DNA from: Pseudomonas sp. ABC1
GTDB taxonomy: Bacteria; Pseudomonadota; Gammaproteobacteria; Pseudomonadales; Pseudomonadaceae
DNA length: 64,000 nucleotides
Direction of reading: 5' to 3'
NCBI RefSeq assembly: GCF_013395055.1
Contig: NZ_CP058349.1
Coordinates: forward strand, 1,734,001 to 1,798,000
Position 1 is the first letter of the stretch. Each line of letters begins with the position of its first letter. Below, in pieces: positions 16,094 through 24,303 of the stretch. The notes under the pieces are model-generated. The model had not been told where the DNA came from. It did not search any database and saw nothing but the letters and a program-made list of their open reading frames with translations. The position numbers were made by a program, and so were the translations under genes.

Positions 16094-19000
16094 GTGCAAC
16101 CCAGCAGCCCCCAGCGCATCGTCAAGATCCGTCGCGACTACAACTCCTGGGTCGCCGACGAGACCAAGGAGGACTACGCCCTGCGCTTCACCCCCACGTC
16201 GTTCCGCAAGTGGTCGGAATGGCGCATCGCCAACACCGCGCTGGGAGCGGTGTCGTTCCTCGCGCTGGAAGCCATCGGCGCGACCCTGGCGCTGAGCTAC
16301 GGCTTCACCACCACGCTCTGGGCGATCCTGCTGGTGAGCCTGGTGATCTTCCTCACCGGCCTGCCGATCAGCTACTACGCGGCCCGCTACGGTGTGGACA
16401 TGGACCTGCTGACCCGTGGCGCCGGTTTCGGCTACATCGGCTCGACCATCACCTCGCTGATCTACGCCAGCTTCACCTTCCTGTTCTTCGCCCTGGAAGC
16501 GGCAATCATGGCCCTGGCGCTGGAGCTGTACTTCGACCTGCCGCTGGCGCTGGCCTACGTCATCTGCTCGCTGGGCATCGTGCCGCTGGTGGCCTATGGC
16601 GTCACCCTGATCAACCGCCTGCAGATGTGGACGCAGCCGTTGTGGCTGTTCCTACTGGTGCTGCCGTACGTCTTCGTCATCGCCAGGAACCCCGGCGCAC
16701 TGGGCGACTGGACCGGCTTCGCCGGGCGCGAAGGCGATGCCGGCGTGTTCAATCCGCTGCATTTCGGTGCAGCCTGCACCGTGGCGCTGGCCCTGGTGAC
16801 ACAGATCGGCGAACAGGTCGACTACCTGCGCTTCCTGCCGGAAAAGACCCGCGAAAACCGCCTTCGCTGGTGGAGCGCACTGCTCATGGCCGGGCCGGGC
16901 TGGATCATTCCCGGTGCACTGAAAATGCTCGCCGGCGCCTTTCTCGCCTTTCTCGCGCTGCAACACGAAGTCCCCATCGAGCGCGCCGCCGAGCCGACGC
17001 AGATGTACCTGGTGGCCTTCAACTACGTGTTCGCCTCGCCACAATGGGCGCTGGGCGCCATGGTGCTGTTCGTCATCGTCTCCCAGGTGAAGATCAACAT
17101 GACCAACGCCTACGCCGGCTCGCTGGCCTGGTCGAACTTCTTCGCCCGCGTCACCCACAGCCACCCGGGCCGCGTGGTGTGGCTGGTGTTCAACGTGGCG
17201 ATCGCGCTGATGCTGATGGAGCTGGGGGTGTTCGAGGCCATCGAGCAGGTGCTCGGGCTCTACGCCAACCTGGCCATCGCCTGGATCGGCGCACTGGTCG
17301 CCGACCTGGTGATCAACAAGCCGCTCGGCCTGTCGCCGGCACATATCGAGTTCAAGCGCGCCCACCTGTACGACATCAACCCGGTCGGTGTCGGCGCCAT
17401 GCTGATCGCCTCGCTGCTATCGGTGCTCGCCCACCTCGGTCTGTTCGGCGCCCTGGCACAGGCGGCCTCGCCGGTGGTGGCGCTGCTGGCCGCACTGCTC
17501 TGTGCGCCACTGATCGCCTGGTACACCAAGGGGCGCTACTACACCGCGCGGGTCAGCACGCTGAAACTGCTGCATCCGCAGCAGAACACCCTGCAATGCG
17601 TACTGTGCAGCAACGCCTACGAGCGCGAGGACATGGCCATGTGCCCGGCCTACTCGGCGGCGATCTGCTCGCTGTGCTGTTCGCTGGACGCACGCTGCGG
17701 CGACAGTTGCAAGCCACGGGCGCGGCTGGTGGCGCAGTTCGAGGACTTCGTGCGCTGGCTGCTGCCGTACAGCTCGGTGCCGCGCCTGCACACCCGGCTG
17801 GCGCATTACCTGGGCGTGCTGGCGGTGATCGTGGTGCTGCTGTCCTGCGCCCTGGCGCTGATCTACGGGCAGGTCGCCCAGGACCTGCAGGACAGCGCGG
17901 CGGAGATTCTCTACCAGGGTTTCCTCAAGGCCTTCCTGCTGCTGTCGCTGTTCGCCGCCGCGCTGGCCTGGTGGGTGGTGCTGACCCGCGAGAGCCGCCA
18001 CGTCGCCCAGGAGGAATCGAACCGCCAGACCGCCCTGCTGATGCAGGAGATCGAGGCCCACCGCAAGACCGACGAGGCCCTGCAAAAAGCCAAGGAGGCC
18101 TCGGAGGCCGCCAACGCCGCCAAGAGCCGCTACGTCACCGGGCTGTCCCACGAGCTGCGCACCCCGCTCAATAGCATCCTCGGCTATGCGCAGATCCTGC
18201 AGCGCGAGCGCGACATCGCCCCGCGCCACCGCGAGGCGCTGGCCACCATCCAGCGCAGTGGCTCGCACCTGTTGTCGCTGATCGATGGCCTGCTCGACGT
18301 GGCGCGCATCGAAGCGGGCAAGCTGTCGCTGGAGCCGACGGAGATTCCCCTGGCGGAATTCCTCGAACAGTTGCGCCAGATGTTCGCGCCCCAGGCCGAG
18401 GAAAAGGGCCTGGCCTTCCACCTGTCCAGCGAGGGGCGGATTCCGGCCGTGGTGCGCGGCGACGAGAAGCGCGTGCGGCAGATCCTCATCAACCTGCTTG
18501 GCAACGCCGTGCGCTACACCGACCTGGGCAGTGTCAGCCTGCGCGTCAGCTACCTGCGCGAGACGGCCACGTTCGAAGTCGCCGACACCGGCATCGGCAT
18601 TCCCGAAGAGCAGGCCGAGCGACTGTTCCAGCCCTTCGAACGCGGCGACCCGCTGCGCCAGGACTCGGGGCTGGGCCTGGGTCTGACCATCACGCGCATG
18701 CTCACCGCACTGATGGGCGGCGAACTCTCGCTGCACAGCACGCCCGGACAGGGCAGCCGCTTCCGTGTGCGCCTGTTCCTCTCGGAAGTGCGCGTACCCC
18801 AGGCGCTGCTGCACGAAGAACACGACATCGTCGGCTACCAGGGGCCGCGCAAGCGCATCCTGGTGGTGGACGACCACCTCGAACACCGCCAGGTGCTGGC
18901 CGCCATGCTCGGCCCGCTGGGCTTCGAGATGCACCTGGCGAGCAACGGCCAGGAGGCCCTGAGCCAGGTCTCTCTGCACAACCCGGACCTGATCCTGATG

Positions 19001-19483
19001 GACCTGTCGATGCCGCATCTGGACGGCCGACAGACCAGCCGGCTGATCCGCCGCTCTGTCGGCTCGCAGGCACCGATCATCATCGTCTCGGCCAACGCCT
19101 TCACCGACGGCCCGGACAGCGACGCCTGCGACGACTACCTGGCCAAGCCGGTGCACACACCGCGCCTGCTGGAAAAGCTCAAGCGACATCTGCACCTGGA
19201 ATGGCTCGCCGCCGAACACGACAGCCCCGCCGAGCCGACCACCCTGGCCTTGCCCGCCGAGGCGCTGCACGCACTGCGCCAGTCCCTGGCACTGGGCCAT
19301 GTGCGCGGCGTACTGGAAGGCCTGGAACGACTGCGGGCGGACCACCCACGCCAAGCCGAGGCACTGGAAAGACTGCAGACGCTGGCCAAGGGCTTTCGCC
19401 TCGACGAACTGGCCAGGCAGCTCGACCAGGCCGCACCCACCACCCCGGAACGGACGCCAACGACCGGAGAACAGACCCTGTGA
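16094..19483 (+). CDS. NCS1-type permease fused to hybrid histidine kinase
   Basis: The protein has 1129 residues from GTG 16094, with AGGAAA seven bases upstream. Residues about 20-480 form a twelve-helix transporter module resembling NCS1 (cytosine/purine/hydantoin) permeases, beginning with the family-like 'YNSWVADETKEDYALRFTP'. Residues 502-539 hold eight cysteines (502, 505, 517, 525, 528, 529, 535, 539), likely a metal site. Two more membrane helices (about 572-593 and 610-630) and a coiled coil follow. The kinase core has H686 in 'SHELRTPLNS', the N-box 'INLLGNAVRY', 'DTGIGIP' and 'GLGLGL'. The receiver has D970 in 'DLILMDLSMP'. The last 80 residues are helical without a clear HPt His. 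It probably senses an amide or its nitrogenous product and phosphorylates the regulator encoded next. Confidence 0.9.
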   Translation: MQPSSPQRIVKIRRDYNSWVADETKEDYALRFTPTSFRKWSEWRIANTALGAVSFLALEAIGATLALSYGFTTTLWAILLVSLVIFLTGLPISYYAARYGVDMDLLTRGAGFGYIGSTITSLIYASFTFLFFALEAAIMALALELYFDLPLALAYVICSLGIVPLVAYGVTLINRLQMWTQPLWLFLLVLPYVFVIARNPGALGDWTGFAGREGDAGVFNPLHFGAACTVALALVTQIGEQVDYLRFLPEKTRENRLRWWSALLMAGPGWIIPGALKMLAGAFLAFLALQHEVPIERAAEPTQMYLVAFNYVFASPQWALGAMVLFVIVSQVKINMTNAYAGSLAWSNFFARVTHSHPGRVVWLVFNVAIALMLMELGVFEAIEQVLGLYANLAIAWIGALVADLVINKPLGLSPAHIEFKRAHLYDINPVGVGAMLIASLLSVLAHLGLFGALAQAASPVVALLAALLCAPLIAWYTKGRYYTARVSTLKLLHPQQNTLQCVLCSNAYEREDMAMCPAYSAAICSLCCSLDARCGDSCKPRARLVAQFEDFVRWLLPYSSVPRLHTRLAHYLGVLAVIVVLLSCALALIYGQVAQDLQDSAAEILYQGFLKAFLLLSLFAAALAWWVVLTRESRHVAQEESNRQTALLMQEIEAHRKTDEALQKAKEASEAANAAKSRYVTGLSHELRTPLNSILGYAQILQRERDIAPRHREALATIQRSGSHLLSLIDGLLDVARIEAGKLSLEPTEIPLAEFLEQLRQMFAPQAEEKGLAFHLSSEGRIPAVVRGDEKRVRQILINLLGNAVRYTDLGSVSLRVSYLRETATFEVADTGIGIPEEQAERLFQPFERGDPLRQDSGLGLGLTITRMLTALMGGELSLHSTPGQGSRFRVRLFLSEVRVPQALLHEEHDIVGYQGPRKRILVVDDHLEHRQVLAAMLGPLGFEMHLASNGQEALSQVSLHNPDLILMDLSMPHLDGRQTSRLIRRSVGSQAPIIIVSANAFTDGPDSDACDDYLAKPVHTPRLLEKLKRHLHLEWLAAEHDSPAEPTTLALPAEALHALRQSLALGHVRGVLEGLERLRADHPRQAEALERLQTLAKGFRLDELARQLDQAAPTTPERTPTTGEQTL

Positions 19484-20145
19484 GACAAGACATCGTACTG
19501 ATCGTCGACGACGTGCCGGATAACCTCGCCCTGCTCTCCAGCGCCCTGGAGCAGGCCGGCTACATGGTGCTGGTGGCCCTCGACGGCCAGAGTGCGCTGG
19601 AACGCATGCGCCGGCTGAAGCCGGATATCGTCCTGCTGGACGGCATGATGCCGGGCCTGGACGGCTTCGCCACCTGCCGCCAGCTCAAGGCGGAGGCGGC
19701 CTTCGAGGATGTCCCGGTGGTGTTCATGACCGCCCTGGCCGACAGCGAGGACGTCGTGCGCGGCTTCGCCTCCGGCGGCATCGACTACGTCACCAAGCCG
19801 ATCCAGCCGGAGCAGGTACTGGCGCGGATCGCCGCCCACCTGCGCACCGCACGCACCTTGCAGGCCGCCCGCGAGGCCTCGGCGCATGCCGCCACAGCGC
19901 CGGCCCAGGCGGATATCGACGCGGCGCTGGTGGAGCGCTTCCAGTTGACCGGGCGCGAACTCGAAGTGCTGCACTGGGTGGCCTGCGGCAAGACCAACCG
20001 CGACATCGGCGAAATCCTCGGCCTCAGCCCGCGCACGGTGAACAAGCACCTGGAACACATCTACGTGAAGCTCGGCGTGGAAACCCGCACCGCCGCCGCC
20101 GCGGTGGCCAACCGCCAGGGCATGGGGCTGAAGGCCGAGGCGTAG
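19480..20145 (+). CDS. LuxR/NarL-family response regulator of the amide locus
   Basis: The 221-residue protein starts at GTG 19480, overlapping the kinase stop (GTGA), so the two are translationally coupled. Receiver motifs are 'LIVDDVPDN', phospho-acceptor Asp in 'PDIVLLDGMMPGLDG' and Lys in 'YVTKPI'. The C-terminal LuxR helix-turn-helix reads 'LTGRELEVLHWVACGKTNRDIGEILGLSPRTVNKHL'. It should control the amide genes; the three 7-2-7 dyads at 10757 and 15988-16025 are its best candidate sites. Control of the divergent operon is inferred from position and site type. Confidence 0.93.
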   Translation: MRQDIVLIVDDVPDNLALLSSALEQAGYMVLVALDGQSALERMRRLKPDIVLLDGMMPGLDGFATCRQLKAEAAFEDVPVVFMTALADSEDVVRGFASGGIDYVTKPIQPEQVLARIAAHLRTARTLQAAREASAHAATAPAQADIDAALVERFQLTGRELEVLHWVACGKTNRDIGEILGLSPRTVNKHLEHIYVKLGVETRTAAAAVANRQGMGLKAEA

Positions 20146-20172
20146 GCTGCGCCCTGAGCCCCATGCAGGCCA

Positions 20173-20448
20173 TCACTTCAGGTAGGAGCGCAGCAGCGCG
20201 GCGATCTGGTCGGCATCGTCCTGGCGCTCTTCGGCGCTGAGGTGCTCTGCCCCCAGGTGTTCGCGGATATGCCCCTCCATCACCTCCGCCATCAGCCCAT
20301 TGACCGCACCACGGATCGCGGCGATCTGCTGGAGTACCGCCAGGCACTCCGCTTCCTGCTCCAGGGCCGTCTCCAGGGCACTGGCCTGGCCCTTGATCCG
20401 GCGTATCCGCGTCAGCAGTTGCTTCTTCCCTTTCAGGGTATGTGCCAT
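20173..20448 (-). CDS. dmeR: RcnR/CsoR-family metal-sensing repressor (DmeR-like)
   Basis: The 91-residue all-helical repressor belongs to the CsoR/RcnR/FrmR family. The Ni/Co ligand set of RcnR is present at the same numbers: H3, C35, H60 and H64. Further family sequence is 'LQQIAAIRGAVNGLMAEV'. A strong GAGGA ribosome site precedes ATG 20448. It is divergent from a DmeF-type exporter, and a palindromic T/A-flanked G-run operator (20463-20484) lies between them. Metal binding would release it and induce the exporter. The H3/H64 pattern argues against a formaldehyde (FrmR) or copper (CsoR) sensor. Confidence 0.87.
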   Translation of the reverse strand: MAHTLKGKKQLLTRIRRIKGQASALETALEQEAECLAVLQQIAAIRGAVNGLMAEVMEGHIREHLGAEHLSAEERQDDADQIAALLRSYLK

Positions 20449-20462
20449 CGTTTTTCCTCACT

Positions 20463-20484
20463 TAGTATACTGGGGTATAGTATT
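20463..20484. promoter_or_regulatory. CsoR/RcnR-type operator and overlapping promoters
   Basis: TAGTATAC-TGGGG-TATAGTATT: TATAC/GTAT flanks around a short G-tract, the class of site bound by RcnR/FrmR-type repressors. It overlaps -10-like TATACT/TATAGT elements facing both ways, 15 bp from dmeR and 29 bp from dmeF. Confidence 0.7.
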
Positions 20485-20513
20485 CAGGCCATTCCATCCG
20501 GAGCATGATACCC

Positions 20514-21467
20514 ATGACCACCCAAGGCTCGGAACACTGGGTACACACGCACAAGTTCCACCAGGGCAACCCCGGCGCCGAGCGCAAGACGCGCCTGGCC
20601 GTGGCCCTCACGGCGCTGATGATGCTGCTGGAGATTACCGGCGGCTGGTACTTCAACTCGATGGCCCTGCTCGCCGACGGCTGGCACATGAGCTCCCATG
20701 TACTGGCCCTCGGTCTCTCGCTGCTGGCCTATGCCGCGGCCCGGCGCCTGGCCAACGACCGCCGCTTCGCCTTCGGCACCTGGAAGATCGAAATCCTCGG
20801 CGGCTACACCAGCGCCATTCTGCTGGTGGGCGTTGCCCTGCTGATGGCTTTCCAGTCAGTGCAGCGCTTGCTCACCCCCGGCCCGATCTTCTACGACCAG
20901 GCCATTACCATTGCCATCGCCGGGCTACTGGTCAACCTGCTGTGCGCCTGGCTGCTGCGCGACGATCACAGCCAGCACGACCATCACCATCACCATCACC
21001 ATCACCATCACCATCACCATCACCACGGACACCACCAGGACCTCAACCTGCGCTCCGCCTACCTGCATGTCGTGGCAGATGCCGCCACCTCGGTCCTGGC
21101 GATCATCGCCCTGCTGGCAGGCAAGCTCTGGGGCGCGGCCTGGCTCGACCCGGCCATGGGCCTGGTCGGCGCCGTACTGGTCGGCCTGTGGGCCAAAGGG
21201 CTGTTGCGTGATACCTCGCGCGTGCTGCTGGATGCGGAAATGGACGCCCCAGTGGTGGAGGAAGTGCGCCAGGTCATCGCAGAACTGCCGGAACCTGCCC
21301 GCATCACCGACCTGCACCTCTGGCGTGTGAGCAAGGACCAGTACGCCTGCCTGCTCAGCCTCGCCACCAGCGCCCGCCTGGACGCCGACAGCGTGCGCCA
21401 GCGCCTGGGCGTGCATGAGGAACTGGCTCATGTCACGGTGGAGATCAACCGGCTACCTGGTTCATAA
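20514..21467 (+). CDS. dmeF: Cation diffusion facilitator, DmeF type (Co/Ni exporter)
   Basis: The 317-residue inner-membrane metal/H+ antiporter has six predicted helices. Metal-site motifs are 'ALLADGWHMSSH' in helix 2 and 'HVVADAATS' in helix 5. Between helices 4 and 5 is a long His-rich loop (about 20 His), encoded by seven ACCATC hexamers at 20980-21021. The C-terminal cytoplasmic domain ('RITDLHLWRVS') is typical. ATG 20514 is preferred to ATG 20505 because the GGAG at 20500-20503 is correctly spaced only from the former. Name and metal are inferred from family, the His loop and the RcnR-type neighbour. Confidence 0.9.
   Translation: MTTQGSEHWVHTHKFHQGNPGAERKTRLAVALTALMMLLEITGGWYFNSMALLADGWHMSSHVLALGLSLLAYAAARRLANDRRFAFGTWKIEILGGYTSAILLVGVALLMAFQSVQRLLTPGPIFYDQAITIAIAGLLVNLLCAWLLRDDHSQHDHHHHHHHHHHHHHHHGHHQDLNLRSAYLHVVADAATSVLAIIALLAGKLWGAAWLDPAMGLVGAVLVGLWAKGLLRDTSRVLLDAEMDAPVVEEVRQVIAELPEPARITDLHLWRVSKDQYACLLSLATSARLDADSVRQRLGVHEELAHVTVEINRLPGS
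20980..21021 (+). repeat. In-frame ACCATC hexanucleotide repeat (7 copies) in dmeF
   Basis: Seven perfect ACCATC units encode alternating CAC/CAT histidine codons. Because the unit is six bases, copy-number change would add or remove two His without frameshift. Confidence 0.9.
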
Positions 21468-21536
21468 GCCTTCACTAATGACCGAGCAGGCGGCGGAAGG
21501 TCCTGCTCAGTGACCGGCATCGGGGCAATCACAAGC

Positions 21537-21575
21537 ACCCTCTCCCCAGCCCTCTCCCGCAAGCGGGAGAGGGGC
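21537..21575. repeat. REP-type palindrome between dmeF and cadR
   Basis: ACCCTCTCCCCAGCCCTCTCCC followed by GCAAGC and GGGAGAGGGG. It lies between two converging genes and can form a strong stem. Confidence 0.85.
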
Positions 21576-21589
21576 CATTGGCTTGAGCG

Positions 21590-22042
21590 TCAACGCCCAT
21601 GCACACCCGGCACATGCCCCGAGCAACCCGCTTCGACCGGACTGGGCGGCGCGGCCTGTTCCAGCTCGCGCAAGATGCCGCATTGCCCCGAGCTGCCGCT
21701 GCTCTGGCAATGGCTGCGCAGCTCCAGAAGATGCTGCTGCAAGGCGCGCAGCTCTTCGATGCGCAACTCGACGTGGCGGATATGCTCGTCGATCAGGCGA
21801 TTGGCCTCGCCGCAATCGGCCTCCGGGTGGTCGCGCAGGGCCAGCAGGTGGCGGATTTCCTGCTGGGTCATGTCCAGCGAGCGGCAATGGCGGATAAAGG
21901 CCAGGCGCTCGACGTGGGCACTGGTGTACAGCCGGTAATTGCCCTCGCTGCGTGCCGGCGCCGGCAGCAGCCCTTCCCGTTCGTAGTAGCGGATGGTTTC
22001 CACCGGGCATCCAGTACGCCGAGCCAGCTCGCCAATTTTCAT
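21590..22042 (-). CDS. cadR: MerR-family cadmium-responsive regulator
   Basis: The 150-residue activator/repressor begins MKIGELARRTG, the MerR-type DNA-binding helix-turn-helix, followed by 'ETIRYYEREGLLPAPARSEGNYRLY'. The Cd-binding cysteines of CadR are present: C77 ('EADCGEAN') and the C-terminal pair in 'HCQSSGSSGQCG'. The C-terminal tail has Cys and His but no long His run. Divergently transcribed cadA and the 19-bp-spaced promoter in between fit the standard CadR circuit. Confidence 0.93.
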   Translation of the reverse strand: MKIGELARRTGCPVETIRYYEREGLLPAPARSEGNYRLYTSAHVERLAFIRHCRSLDMTQQEIRHLLALRDHPEADCGEANRLIDEHIRHVELRIEELRALQQHLLELRSHCQSSGSSGQCGILRELEQAAPPSPVEAGCSGHVPGVHGR

Positions 22043-22059
22043 CCGCTTCACTCCATCGC

Positions 22060-22090
22060 TTGACTCTGTAGTTGCTACAGGGTGTGCAAT
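22060..22090 (+). promoter_or_regulatory. CadR-controlled cadA promoter
   Basis: A -35 TTGACT (22060-22065) and -10 TGCAAT (22085-22090) are separated by 19 bp, the stretched spacer of MerR-type promoters. The dyad ACTCTGTAG-TTG-CTACAGGGT (22063-22083) fills the spacer. It lies 30 bp before the cadA start. Confidence 0.88.
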
Positions 22091-22119
22091 CAGCGTCATC
22101 TCGTCAATGGAGCCCCGCC

Positions 22120-24291
22120 ATGAGCCAGGACAACTGCTGCAACCACTGCCACACACCGCCCCAACAGCCAACGCCCGATGTCGGCGGCAGCACGGGCGAG
22201 GCACGCTGGACGCGCCTGCGCATCGAGGCGATGGACTGCCCGACCGAAGAGCGCCTGCTGCGCGACGCCCTCGGCAAACGCGAGGAAATCGAAGCGCTGG
22301 AATTCAACCTGATGCAGCGCGAACTGCGCGTACGCCATCGTTTCACCGATATCGAGCCGCTGCAGAAACTGGTCGCAGCCCTCGGCATGCAGGCCGAGCC
22401 GGTCGATGGCGCCAGCCCGGCGGCCGCACCCGCAGCCAAACCCTGGTGGCCACTGGCGCTGGGTGGCGTGGCTGCCCTGGCGGCGGAAGTCTGCGAATGG
22501 TTCGAGTTCGGCCCGGCCTGGCTGGTGGCCGCGCTGGCGATCCTGGCGATTCTCGCCGCCGGCCTGCCCACCTACCGCAAGGGCCTGATCGCGCTGAAGA
22601 ACCGCGACCTCAACATCAACGCCCTGATGAGCATCGCCGTCACCGGCGCCTTGCTGATCGGCCAGTGGCCGGAGGCGGCGATGGTTGCCGTGCTGTTCGC
22701 CATCGCCGAAGTGATCGAGGCCCGCTCGCTGGAGCGCGCCCGCCAGGCGATCCGCCAGTTGCTCGATCTGGCGCCGCAGCAGGCACGGGTCTGGCGCGAC
22801 GAGCGTTGGCAGGACATCGCCGCCGCCGAGGTCGAACCCGGCACGCGGGTCCAGGTACGCCCTGGCGAACGCATCGCGCTGGATGGCGAACTGCTCGCCG
22901 GACGCTCCAGCGTCAACCAGGCGCCGATCACCGGGGAAAGCCTGCCAGTGGAAAAGGAGCCGGGCGACACCCTGTTCGCCGGCACCATCAACGGCGAGGG
23001 CGAGCTGGAATACCGCAGCACGCGCAAGGCCGATGACAGCACGCTGGCACGCATCATCCACGCGGTGGAAAGCGCGCAGAACGCCAAGGCACCGACCCAG
23101 CGCTTCGTCGACCGCTTCTCGCGCATCTACACCCCGGCGGTGTTCGCCATCGCCCTGCTCACCGCCGTCCTGCCGCCGCTGCTGTTCGGCGGCCTCTGGC
23201 TCGACTGGGTCTACCGCGCCCTGGTGCTGCTGGTGATCGCCTGCCCCTGTGCGCTGGTGATTTCCACCCCGGTGACGCTGGTCAGTGGCCTGGCCGCCGC
23301 CGCGCGCCAGGGCATCCTGGTCAAGGGCGGCGTGTACCTGGAGATGGGCCGGCAACTGGCCTGGGTCGCCCTGGACAAGACCGGCACCCTGACCCACGGC
23401 CAGCCGCGCCAGACCGACTTCATAGCCCTGCGTGGCGATGAGCGGCAACTGCGTGTGCTCGCCAGCAGCCTCGCGGCACGCTCCGACCACCCGGTGTCGC
23501 AGGCACTGGCCCGCGCCGCACAGGCTGACGGGCTGGTACTGGAGAACGTGGAAAACTTCACCGCCATCGCCGGTCGCGGCAGCCGTGGCGACGTGCAGGG
23601 GCACGCCCTGCACCTGGGCAACCACCGCCTGGTGGAAGAGCTTGGCCTGTGCTCGAAGGAACTGGAGGCGCGTCTCGACGCGCTGGAGCGCCAGGGCAAG
23701 ACGGTCATCGCACTGCTCGACGAAAGCGGCCCGCTGGCGCTGTTCGCCGTCGCCGACGCCATCCGCGAAACCAGCCGCGAAGCGGTCGCCGAACTGCACG
23801 GCCTGGGCGTGCGCAGCCTGATGCTGACCGGCGACAACCCTCACACCGCTGCCGCCATCGCCGCCCAGGCCGGCATCGACGATGCCCAGGGCAACCTACT
23901 GCCGGAAGACAAGCTGGCACGTATCGAACAGTTGCAAGCCTCGGGGCAACGCGTCGGCATGGTCGGTGACGGTATCAACGACGCACCGGCCCTGGCCCGC
24001 GCCGACATCGGCTTCGCCATGGGCGCGGCGGGCACCGACACCGCCATCGAAACCGCCGGCGTGGCGTTGATGGACGACGACCTGCGCAAGCTGCCGCTGT
24101 TTATCCGCCTGTCACGCCAGACTCACCGCGTACTGGTGCAGAACATCACCCTGGCGCTGGGCATCAAGGCGGTGTTCCTGGTGCTGACCCTGGCCGGCTC
24201 CGGAACCCTGTGGATGGCGGTGTTCGCCGACATGGGCGCCAGCCTGCTGGTGGTGTTCAACGGCCTGCGCCTGCTGCGTGCCGCGCGCTGA
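22120..24291 (+). CDS. cadA: Cd/Zn/Pb-exporting P1B-type ATPase
   Basis: This 723-residue heavy-metal pump sits in the inner membrane. The N-terminus has a Cys/His-rich start (CCNHCH) and one HMA-like domain with 'MDCPTEE'. Membrane helices flank the CPC metal motif (C375-P-C377). The phosphorylation site is D419 in 'DKTGTLT'; 'MLTGDN' and 'GDGINDAPAL' complete the P-domain. The helix-1 region and 'ASLLVVFNGLRLL' end fit ZntA/CadA. GGAG precedes ATG 22120. CadR and its promoter make Cd the likely main inducer. Confidence 0.95.
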   Translation: MSQDNCCNHCHTPPQQPTPDVGGSTGEARWTRLRIEAMDCPTEERLLRDALGKREEIEALEFNLMQRELRVRHRFTDIEPLQKLVAALGMQAEPVDGASPAAAPAAKPWWPLALGGVAALAAEVCEWFEFGPAWLVAALAILAILAAGLPTYRKGLIALKNRDLNINALMSIAVTGALLIGQWPEAAMVAVLFAIAEVIEARSLERARQAIRQLLDLAPQQARVWRDERWQDIAAAEVEPGTRVQVRPGERIALDGELLAGRSSVNQAPITGESLPVEKEPGDTLFAGTINGEGELEYRSTRKADDSTLARIIHAVESAQNAKAPTQRFVDRFSRIYTPAVFAIALLTAVLPPLLFGGLWLDWVYRALVLLVIACPCALVISTPVTLVSGLAAAARQGILVKGGVYLEMGRQLAWVALDKTGTLTHGQPRQTDFIALRGDERQLRVLASSLAARSDHPVSQALARAAQADGLVLENVENFTAIAGRGSRGDVQGHALHLGNHRLVEELGLCSKELEARLDALERQGKTVIALLDESGPLALFAVADAIRETSREAVAELHGLGVRSLMLTGDNPHTAAAIAAQAGIDDAQGNLLPEDKLARIEQLQASGQRVGMVGDGINDAPALARADIGFAMGAAGTDTAIETAGVALMDDDLRKLPLFIRLSRQTHRVLVQNITLALGIKAVFLVLTLAGSGTLWMAVFADMGASLLVVFNGLRLLRAAR

Positions 24292-24303
24292 GGAAGGACG
24301 GCC

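Noticed and set aside
20974..21030. CRISPR-like or tandem array at the CACCAT repeats
   Set aside because: The units are 6 bp, contiguous, in frame and inside dmeF. It is a His-coding microsatellite, not spacers and repeats.
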